From an uncultured Ruminobacter sp. (GTDB lineage: Bacteria; Pseudomonadota; Gammaproteobacteria; Enterobacterales; Succinivibrionaceae): 5,740 bases of DNA. Made by a program: the position numbers and the translations under genes. Positions 1-4,762 of the stretch are shown here, one piece after another (position 1 is the stretch's first letter; the number at the start of each line of letters is the position of its first letter). The notes beneath the pieces were generated by a model, which did not search any database, was not told the origin of the DNA, and saw only the letters and a list, made by a program, of their open reading frames with translations. Location: NCBI GenBank assembly GCA_900767005.1, contig CAAFXL010000211.1, positions 1 to 5,740 on the forward strand. Direction: 5' to 3'.

Positions 1-171
1 ACGCGTACCTCTCCGCAAGATTCCTCCGGATTAAAAATAAAGTGTGCTGTTGATCATAATGAATATCCGAAAGGGGTAAAAGTATCCGATGAAGAACTCA
101 ATGAAATGAATATATCACATGAAGAATGGCACGGCGAATGGAACTATGTAATAAAACCAAAAAACGCGTAA
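1..171 (+). CDS. ISAzo13-type (Rhodopirellula-type DDE) transposase, C-terminal 56 residues, cut by window edge
   Basis: The plus-strand frame starting at base 1 stays open for 56 codons and ends in TAA at 169-171; the N-terminal part lies outside the window. The tail contains LKIKCAVDHNEYPKGVKVSD followed by EEL, and then HGEWNYVIKP close to the end. This pattern (LD-x-x-x-YP-x-GVKVSDEE, then FHGEWNY-I-P) is how I remember the C-termini of ISAzo13-family transposases ending; these enzymes catalyse DNA cleavage and strand transfer of their own IS. The catalytic DDE residues are not in view, so I cannot tell whether the element is intact or a remnant. It runs towards the amgK-like gene and ends 165 bp from that gene's stop. 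By count, 65 of its first 170 bases are G or C, which is not clearly different from the neighbouring genes. The family assignment is from memory of the motif and fairly firm; activity is unknown. Confidence 0.72.
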   Translation, partial: TRTSPQDSSGLKIKCAVDHNEYPKGVKVSDEELNEMNISHEEWHGEWNYVIKPKNA

Positions 172-200
172 ATTGCAAAAGTTAAATTTCTACAGTTCCT
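172..200 (+). mobile_element. Candidate right terminal end of the ISAzo13-type element
   Basis: Directly after the transposase stop comes a short stretch ending in CTACAGTTCCT (190-200), beyond which the sequence turns into plain A+T-rich DNA. Insertion sequences of this kind usually end within tens of bases of the transposase stop, so the outer tip of the right inverted repeat could lie near base 200, with the left end expected to begin AGGAACTGTAG. The left end is outside the window, so neither the inverted repeat nor a target duplication can be tested. This is an inference from position and sequence texture. Confidence 0.35.
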
Positions 201-280
201 AATATTTAAAACCAAATTTATCTTTATTAGTTCAAATACTTTAGAAGAGATGAAAAGTAGAGAAGAGTTAAAATGAGATA

Positions 281-327
281 AAAATAAGATGGTATTACTA
301 TTAGTAAAACTAATAGCAATACCATTT
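281..327 (-). terminator. Intrinsic terminator after the amgK-like gene
   Basis: Arms 289-304 and 310-325 are inverted copies, 16 of 16 paired on the minus-strand RNA if one G-U (bases 317 and 297) is allowed; a further U-A pair (309/305) leaves a 3-nt loop. On the minus strand the stem is followed by CUUAUUUUU (288 down to 280). It begins about 10 bp after the amgK-like stop, so it closes that transcript. On the plus strand the same odd pair would be an A-C mismatch, which supports minus-strand function, although the hairpin might also stop plus-strand transcripts leaving the IS. Confidence 0.75.
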
Positions 328-336
328 AATAAACAA

Positions 337-1371
337 TTAATGTTTACTTTCGAACTTTAAAAATACTTTAATAAGAAGTTTTGCAAGATCATGTAACTGA
401 GGAACTTCTTTAAGTTCATACATAATCTTTTCAAAAAGTTTTGGAATAAATTGTAGATATAAATCTTTATGATCTCTTAATGAAAGACGATAGAAAATAC
501 CAATGCACTTTAAATGTCTTTGTAAAGAGGTTAGATTTAGATCATTAATATACTTAACAAATTCATCTCCCTTATAAATATCAGATTTCTCTAAATACTT
601 ATAAAATGATACAGTAAGCTTTCTCATATACTCATCACGGTAAATTTGAGCAAAATGAGAACAGAATTCATCATTTACTTCAGGAAGATATACATCGCCA
701 AGTAATGAAGCTAAATCGTATACTACAGGACCTACCATTGCATCTTGGAAATCAACAAATGATAATCTCTCATTTTTTACCATAATATTTCTAGTATGGA
801 AATCACGATGCATCACAGCTTTAGGCACTGCATCAACCATCTTAGCTAATAAGTCTAATTGTTCTTTTACTAAAGAATCTTCTTCATTAGTAAGCTTAAC
901 CTTTAAACCTTTAGTTAATCCCCATTCATAAAAAATATCTAATTCATTTCTAATGAACTTCTCATCATAAATAGGGAAACTTTCCTGTGGCAAGCTTTGA
1001 ATTTTCTTAATTGCATTAAGAGCTTTTTTGAAAAGAGCTTCTTCAAATTCAAATCTTTGCACCACAGTGTCAATTGTGCAATTTTCTATAGCTTTTTCGA
1101 GGGTAGTATCGCCGAGATCTTCGACTAAAAAGAAGCCGTTTTCGGCATCATAATCTTTAATCTTAGGTACATGAACATGACCTTGATTAAAAATTTCAGA
1201 AAACTTTACGAACGAATCGTTTTTCTCAATAGCAGGCAACGAATCCATGAGAATTCCACGTTTAACACGATAAAATTTTCTTGAAGACGCATCACCCGCT
1301 ACCACAAGCGGTTGCTCATCGTTAGCATATTTTGAGTTATACCACTTAGTTAAAGAAGAGAACCTTTCCAT
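337..1371 (-). CDS. amgK: AmgK-like anomeric sugar kinase (N-acetylmuramate/N-acetylglucosamine 1-kinase family)
   Basis: A 344-residue protein of the aminoglycoside phosphotransferase/choline kinase fold. Visible elements in order: a nucleotide-binding start GDASSRKFYRV (26-36), a MDSLPA-type strand (42-47), the hinge-like FFLVEDLGDTTL (80-91), the catalytic loop HRDFHTRNIMV (188-198; D190 catalytic, N195 metal-binding), the metal-binding FVDFQDAMVGPVVYDLASLL (205-224; D207), and QRHLKCIGIFYRL (284-296), which closely resembles the AmgK signature QRHLKVLGIFARL. Length fits AmgK (about 340). AmgK phosphorylates MurNAc and GlcNAc at the anomeric carbon in the cytoplasm; MurU then makes UDP-MurNAc, recycling cell wall. 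MurU is often the next gene, but here a terminator follows at once. The start ATG at 1369-1371 is 27 bp after trmB; its Shine-Dalgarno is weak (GGAT about 15 nt upstream), so translation may depend partly on trmB. Substrate is inferred from family only; another small-molecule kinase is possible. Confidence 0.8.
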   Translation of the reverse strand: MERFSSLTKWYNSKYANDEQPLVVAGDASSRKFYRVKRGILMDSLPAIEKNDSFVKFSEIFNQGHVHVPKIKDYDAENGFFLVEDLGDTTLEKAIENCTIDTVVQRFEFEEALFKKALNAIKKIQSLPQESFPIYDEKFIRNELDIFYEWGLTKGLKVKLTNEEDSLVKEQLDLLAKMVDAVPKAVMHRDFHTRNIMVKNERLSFVDFQDAMVGPVVYDLASLLGDVYLPEVNDEFCSHFAQIYRDEYMRKLTVSFYKYLEKSDIYKGDEFVKYINDLNLTSLQRHLKCIGIFYRLSLRDHKDLYLQFIPKLFEKIMYELKEVPQLHDLAKLLIKVFLKFESKH

Positions 1372-1398
1372 TAATACTTTAATTTCATCCTATCAAAA

Positions 1399-2097
1399 TT
1401 ATTGCTTTTGAAACTTAATATCACGAATAACATGTCCTAATCTTAAGCCCCTAGCTTCGAACTTAGTCAACGGCCTCTCCTGAGGTCGCACCTCTAAAAA
1501 ACCATCTTTCGATAAATTTTTTAGTTCTTTAAAATTCGATAAGACTTGCAACATCTGTTCAGAATAGTCTTCCCAATCAGTTGCCATATGAATAATGCCA
1601 CGAATCTTGAGTTTTGTAATGACTAACTTAATAAACTCGTCATTAACAATTCTTCTCTTATGATGTCTTGCCTTATGCCATGGATCTGGAAAAAACAATT
1701 GCAATCTATCGATGCTTTCATTCTGCAACATTTTTTCTAAAATTTCAACAGCATCATGACGAATTATTCTAATATTTGTTAAGTTGTTCTCTTTTATTAA
1801 AGATAAAAGGGCTCCAACTCCTGGAGTATGAACTTCAATTCCTAAGAAATTGCGATTAGGATCATCTTTTGCCATCTGAGCTAAAGATTGCCCCATTCCA
1901 AAACCAATTTCTACAGTTACGGGGTTGTCGTTACCAAAAACTTCCTTTAAATCAAGAACTTTATCTTCAAACTCAATCCCCCATACTGGGAATAATTCAT
2001 TTAAGGCTTTTTCTTGACCTATAGTTAAACGACCTTCACGTAGAACAAAGCTTCTAATTCTACGCATAAACGGAACATCTTTATTTGATGAATCCAT
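1399..2097 (-). CDS. trmB: tRNA (guanine-N7-)-methyltransferase TrmB
   Basis: TrmB transfers a methyl group from S-adenosylmethionine to N7 of G46 in the variable loop of many tRNAs, acting in the cytoplasm. Starting at the ATG at 2095-2097 gives 232 residues (E. coli TrmB 239). In that numbering: RRIRSFVLREGRLT (12-25), a conserved gammaproteobacterial N-terminal segment; the SAM-binding VEIGFGMG (62-69); LGIEVHTPGVG (85-95); the FFPDPWHKARHHKRRI block (135-150), which carries the catalytic Asp and tRNA-contacting basic residues; HMATDWEDY (170-178); and the TKFEARG motif (211-217) of the active site. All hallmark residues are present. A longer reading from GTG at 2103 adds two residues (M-K), but that GTG is inside the Shine-Dalgarno. 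The gene lies just beyond the dapA terminator and 27 bp before the amgK-like gene, probably as a two-gene unit. Product assignment is secure. Confidence 0.95.
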   Translation of the reverse strand: MDSSNKDVPFMRRIRSFVLREGRLTIGQEKALNELFPVWGIEFEDKVLDLKEVFGNDNPVTVEIGFGMGQSLAQMAKDDPNRNFLGIEVHTPGVGALLSLIKENNLTNIRIIRHDAVEILEKMLQNESIDRLQLFFPDPWHKARHHKRRIVNDEFIKLVITKLKIRGIIHMATDWEDYSEQMLQVLSNFKELKNLSKDGFLEVRPQERPLTKFEARGLRLGHVIRDIKFQKQ

Positions 2098-2100
2098 TTT

Positions 2101-2106
2101 CACCTC
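2101..2106 (-). promoter_or_regulatory. Shine-Dalgarno of trmB, deciding its start
   Basis: On the minus strand the sequence reads GAGGTGAAAATG. GAGG (2103-2106) is 5 nt before the ATG at 2095-2097, an acceptable spacing. The GTG at 2101-2103, two codons earlier and in frame, overlaps this site and has no well-placed ribosome binding site of its own, so the ATG is preferred. Confidence 0.7.
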
Positions 2107-2113
2107 TTCATAT

Positions 2114-2150
2114 AAAAAAAGAGTATCCCTTAAAAATAATTAAGAGATAC
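2114..2150 (-). terminator. Strong intrinsic terminator after dapA
   Basis: Minus-strand RNA forms an 11-bp stem: GUAUCUCUUAA (2150-2140) pairs with UUAAGGGAUAC (2133-2123), with one G-U and a 6-nt loop (2139-2134). UC and then seven U residues (2120-2114) follow. It lies 18 bp after the dapA stop and is a textbook rho-independent terminator in this direction. It ends only 7 nt before the trmB ribosome binding site, so transcripts made upstream must read through it to express trmB. Confidence 0.85.
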
Positions 2151-2168
2151 TTTATTAATTTTAGTTTA

Positions 2169-3044
2169 TTAGATTAAATGCAATTCTTGCATTGCATTCT
2201 TAATTTCATCTTTAGTCTGCTGAGAAAGTGGCATTACAGGTAAACGACATTCTTCGGTACACAAACCTAATAATGAACTTGCGTACTTTGCTCCAGCTGG
2301 GCTTGGTTCCTTAAACATTAGCTTATGTAACTTCATTAATTTATCTTGAAGTTCTCTTGCCTTTAAGTACTCACCCTTTTGAGTTAATGCTTGAACTTCA
2401 GCTACTAGTTTTGGAGCGATATTTGCTGTTACTGAAATAACACCAACACCACCTGCAACATTATAACTTACTGCAGTTGAATCTTCGCCTGATAACCATA
2501 CGAAGTCTTTCTTAGTAACAAGCTGTCTTTCAATCCAAGGTCTTTCAAGATTACCAGTTGCATCCTTAATACCAATAATTCTTGGTAATTGAGATAGTCT
2601 TGCAACAGTTTCTGGAAGAATATTTACTACAGCACGACTTGGGATATTGTATAGAATAATAGGGATATTAGTTGCGTCATGAACAACTTTATAATGCTGA
2701 TATAAACCTTCTTGGTTTGGACGGTTATAGTAACCAGCTACATGTAATGTAGCATCAGCGCCACACTTTTGAGCAACTTTAGTATATTCAATTGCTTCAA
2801 TTGGATTATTTGAACCAGCACCAGCAATAATAGGTAATTTACCCTTAGCAACTTCTGCAGTAATTTCAATAACCTTGCAGTGTTCTTCAGGAGTTAAAGT
2901 AGGTGATTCACCAGTTGTTCCAACTGGAACAATACCATTTGTTCCTTGTTCTACATGCCAAGCAATCATATTACGTAAAGCTTCTTCATCAAGCTTTCCA
3001 TCCTTAAAAGGAGTAATCAAGGCAACTATGGAACCGTGTATCAT
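2169..3044 (-). CDS. dapA: 4-hydroxy-tetrahydrodipicolinate synthase DapA
   Basis: DapA condenses pyruvate with L-aspartate semialdehyde, the first committed step to diaminopimelate and lysine; it is a cytoplasmic (beta/alpha)8-barrel, usually tetrameric. From the ATG at 3042-3044 the protein has 291 residues (E. coli 292). In that numbering: GTTGES (42-47) with T43, YYNRP (105-109) with Y106, ILYNIPSR (130-137) with Y132 and R137, and the Schiff-base lysine K160 in IGIKDATGN. These match E. coli T44, Y107, Y133, R138 and K161. The C-terminal part has GGVGVISVTANIAP and EPSPAGAKYA. An oddity is Ala-Gly at 103-104, where most DapA proteins have Thr-Pro. Several stretches (AGAGSNN, LSGEDSTA, ELQDKLMKLHKLMF, PAGAKYA) look more like alphaproteobacterial DapA than E. 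coli DapA. A start at GTG 3057-3059 would add five residues but is part of the Shine-Dalgarno. The gene appears to be a single-gene unit between two terminators. DapA is commonly feedback-inhibited by lysine; no lysine riboswitch fits in the short leader. Confidence 0.95.
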   Translation of the reverse strand: MIHGSIVALITPFKDGKLDEEALRNMIAWHVEQGTNGIVPVGTTGESPTLTPEEHCKVIEITAEVAKGKLPIIAGAGSNNPIEAIEYTKVAQKCGADATLHVAGYYNRPNQEGLYQHYKVVHDATNIPIILYNIPSRAVVNILPETVARLSQLPRIIGIKDATGNLERPWIERQLVTKKDFVWLSGEDSTAVSYNVAGGVGVISVTANIAPKLVAEVQALTQKGEYLKARELQDKLMKLHKLMFKEPSPAGAKYASSLLGLCTEECRLPVMPLSQQTKDEIKNAMQELHLI

Positions 3045-3051
3045 TATAGTA

Positions 3052-3058
3052 TTCCTCA
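3052..3058 (-). promoter_or_regulatory. Shine-Dalgarno of dapA, deciding its start
   Basis: Minus strand TGAGGAA, with AGGA at 3053-3056 set 8 nt before the ATG at 3042-3044: near-ideal spacing. The in-frame GTG at 3057-3059 overlaps this site and so is unlikely to be the start. The resulting protein begins MIHGSIVAL, matching the usual DapA N-terminus (M-x-x-GSIVA). Confidence 0.8.
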
Positions 3059-3080
3059 CAAATTATTTATTTCTCGTTGT

Positions 3081-3106
3081 TTAAGTATCACAACTTAATA
3101 GTTAAG
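3081..3106. repeat. Short TTAAG/CTTAA inverted repeats over the candidate dapA promoter
   Basis: TTAAGT (3081-3086) and ACTTAA (3093-3098) form a perfect inverted repeat with a 6-bp spacer. CTTAA (3094-3098) is again inverted with TTAAG (3102-3106) across 3 bp. Overlap with the proposed -10 would suit an operator, but such short A+T-rich repeats also arise by chance here. No regulator is identified. Confidence 0.3.
3084..3092 (-). promoter_or_regulatory. Candidate extended -10 promoter element of dapA
   Basis: Minus strand TGTGATACT fits an extended -10 (TG-N-TATAAT type, 4 of 6 in the hexamer). It would start transcription near 3077, giving a leader of about 33 nt before the dapA ATG. No good -35 hexamer lies 16-18 bp upstream, as is tolerated by extended -10 promoters. 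It falls between the terminators of lysS and the dapA ribosome binding site, where a promoter is needed. It overlaps an inverted repeat (TTAAGT at 3081-3086 and ACTTAA at 3093-3098). Confidence 0.3.
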
Positions 3107-3116
3107 GTATATTTTA

Positions 3117-3163
3117 AACAAAAACTAATAAAATAAAAATACTTTTTTTATTTCATTAGTTTT
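3117..3163 (-). terminator. Second, A+U-rich hairpin downstream of lysS
   Basis: Arms 3121-3138 and 3146-3163 are complementary over 18 bp on minus-strand RNA with a single G-U (bases 3154 and 3130); one more pair (3145/3139) leaves a 5-nt loop. UGUUU follows the U-rich descending arm. The stem holds almost no G-C pairs, so it is weaker than its upstream neighbour and may serve as a back-up terminator or protect the 3' end of the transcript. It lies between the lysS unit and the dapA promoter region. Confidence 0.5.
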
Positions 3164-3195
3164 AATAAAAATGGCAGTGGATCACCACTACCATT
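3161..3195 (-). terminator. Intrinsic terminator of the prfB-lysS unit
   Basis: Minus-strand RNA forms an 11-bp stem between AAUGGUAGUGG (3195-3185) and CCACUGCCAUU (3180-3170) with one G-U and a 4-nt loop (3184-3181), followed by UUUAUU (3169-3164); the last base of the stem adds a fourth U. It lies 19 bp after the lysS stop codon. The stem is the most G+C-rich element in this intergenic stretch, as expected for a rho-independent terminator. Confidence 0.75.
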
Positions 3196-3214
3196 AATTT
3201 TTAAGTTAAAAATT

Positions 3215-4738
3215 TTACTTTTGAGGTCTTAGAGTTGGGAATAAAATTACATCTCTAATAGTATGGCAGTTAGCAAATAACATTACTAATCTATCAATAC
3301 CAATACCTTCACCAGCTGTTGGAGGTAAACCATGTTCTAGAGCAGTTACGAAATCTGCATCATAGTACATTGCTTCATCATCCCCTGCTTCCTTCTGTTC
3401 AACCTGAGCACGGAATCTTTCAGCCTGATCTTGAGCATCATTTAATTCGCTGAATGCATTACCAAGTTCTCTACCAGCAATAAAGAATTCAAAACGATCA
3501 GTAAAATCTGGGTTTTGATCATTTCTACGTGCTAGAGGAGAAATTTCAAATGGATATTCGGTAACGAAAGTAGGTTGCTGAAGTTTTTCTTCTGCAGTTT
3601 CTTCAAAAATTGCAGAAATTAAATGACCAAGCTTCCATGAACTTAGAATTTCAACACCAAGTTTTTCACAGATAGCTTTTGCACGGTTAAAGTCTTCAAG
3701 ATCTTCAGGTTTTACCCAAGGAGCATACTTTAAGATAGCTTCTTTCATAGTTAAACGATCAAAAGGCTTTGCAAAATCTAACATTAATGGTTCTTGACCT
3801 TCTTTACCATAAGCAATCTTAGTATCACCTAAAACTTCTAAAGCAACGGTCTTAAACATGTCTTCAGTGTAATCGATTAAGTCATTGTAATCAGCATAAG
3901 CCATGTAGAATTCCATCATAGTAAATTCTGGATTATGTCTAACGTCAATACCTTCGTTTCTAAAGTTTCTATTAATTTCAAATACTCTTTCAAAACCACC
4001 AACTACTAATCTCTTTAAGAATAGTTCTGGAGCAATACGTAGATACATATCCATATCTAATGCATTGTGGTGAGTAATAAATGGTCTTGCTGATGCACCA
4101 CCTGGAATAGTCTGCATCATTGGAGTTTCAACTTCCATGAAACCATGATTGGTCATATATTTTCTAATTGCAGCGATTAACTTAGAACGAATAATAAAAG
4201 TTCTTCTTGAATCTTCGTTAGCAATTAAATCTAGATATCTCTGTCTACATCTAGCTTCTTGGTCTACTAATCCCTTATATTTTTCAGGTAATGGTCTTAA
4301 AGCTTTAGTTAAAAGACGTACACTCTTACAATGAACTGATAATTCACCAGTCTTAGTCTTAAATACAAAACCTTCGCAACCAACGATATCACCAAGATCT
4401 AACTTCTTAAATTCTTCCTGATATGATCCTTCAGGTAAATCATCTCTAGTAACATAGATCTGAATTTTGCCGCCCATATCTTGGATAGTCGCAAAAGATG
4501 CCTTACCCATAATACGACGAGTCATCATACGACCAGCAATTTTCACATAATGTTTTTCATTAAGTAGTTCTTCATCTGACACATTGTCATACTTAGTGTG
4601 TAAATCAGAAGATAAACTATCACGACGGAAATCATTTGGGAATGCATTACCCTTTGCTCTTAAAGCATCAAGTTTTGCAAGGCGTGAAGCCATTTCATTA
4701 TTTAAATCATTATCTTGATTATTCTGTTGGTTTTCCAT
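3215..4738 (-). CDS. lysS: Lysyl-tRNA synthetase, class II
   Basis: LysS activates lysine with ATP and loads it onto tRNA-Lys in the cytoplasm. The 507-residue length matches E. coli LysS (505). After a low-complexity Asn/Gln-rich start (1-14) comes the OB-fold anticodon-binding domain (about 65-145, with VKIAGRMMTRRIMGKASFA), then the class II catalytic core: motif 1 region (about 185-215, GFMEVETPMMQTIPGGASARPF), motif 2 FRNEGIDVRHNPEFTMMEFY (259-278), and motif 3 GEGIGIDRLVML (476-487), ending FPTLRP. All motifs are intact. The ATG at 4736-4738 follows AGG at 4749-4751 with 10-nt spacing; the next Met (16) would remove only the Asn-rich tail, so that start cannot be fully excluded. The gene follows prfB by 24 bp, the same order as in E. 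coli, implying co-transcription. A class II enzyme distinguishes this organism from many alphaproteobacteria, which carry the class I type. Confidence 0.96.
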   Translation of the reverse strand: MENQQNNQDNDLNNEMASRLAKLDALRAKGNAFPNDFRRDSLSSDLHTKYDNVSDEELLNEKHYVKIAGRMMTRRIMGKASFATIQDMGGKIQIYVTRDDLPEGSYQEEFKKLDLGDIVGCEGFVFKTKTGELSVHCKSVRLLTKALRPLPEKYKGLVDQEARCRQRYLDLIANEDSRRTFIIRSKLIAAIRKYMTNHGFMEVETPMMQTIPGGASARPFITHHNALDMDMYLRIAPELFLKRLVVGGFERVFEINRNFRNEGIDVRHNPEFTMMEFYMAYADYNDLIDYTEDMFKTVALEVLGDTKIAYGKEGQEPLMLDFAKPFDRLTMKEAILKYAPWVKPEDLEDFNRAKAICEKLGVEILSSWKLGHLISAIFEETAEEKLQQPTFVTEYPFEISPLARRNDQNPDFTDRFEFFIAGRELGNAFSELNDAQDQAERFRAQVEQKEAGDDEAMYYDADFVTALEHGLPPTAGEGIGIDRLVMLFANCHTIRDVILFPTLRPQK

Positions 4739-4762
4739 AAACTAACTACCTATAAAAAATAT

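Noticed and set aside
201..280. Hidden small gene between the IS and the amgK-like terminator
   Set aside because: The stretch is A+T-rich with frequent stop codons in the frames I read, and no start with a good ribosome binding site leads to a protein of useful length.
2875..3084. A 69-codon plus-strand open frame
   Set aside because: It lies antisense over the start of dapA, has no homology I recognise and no convincing ribosome binding site; it is a shadow of the coding strand.
3045..3120. Lysine riboswitch upstream of dapA
   Set aside because: The space between the lysS hairpins and the dapA start is about 75 nt, too short for the roughly 170-nt lysine riboswitch, and no conserved core or expression-platform terminator is visible.
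4149..4334. A 61-codon plus-strand open frame
   Set aside because: It is fully antisense within the conserved lysS coding region and encodes nothing recognisable.
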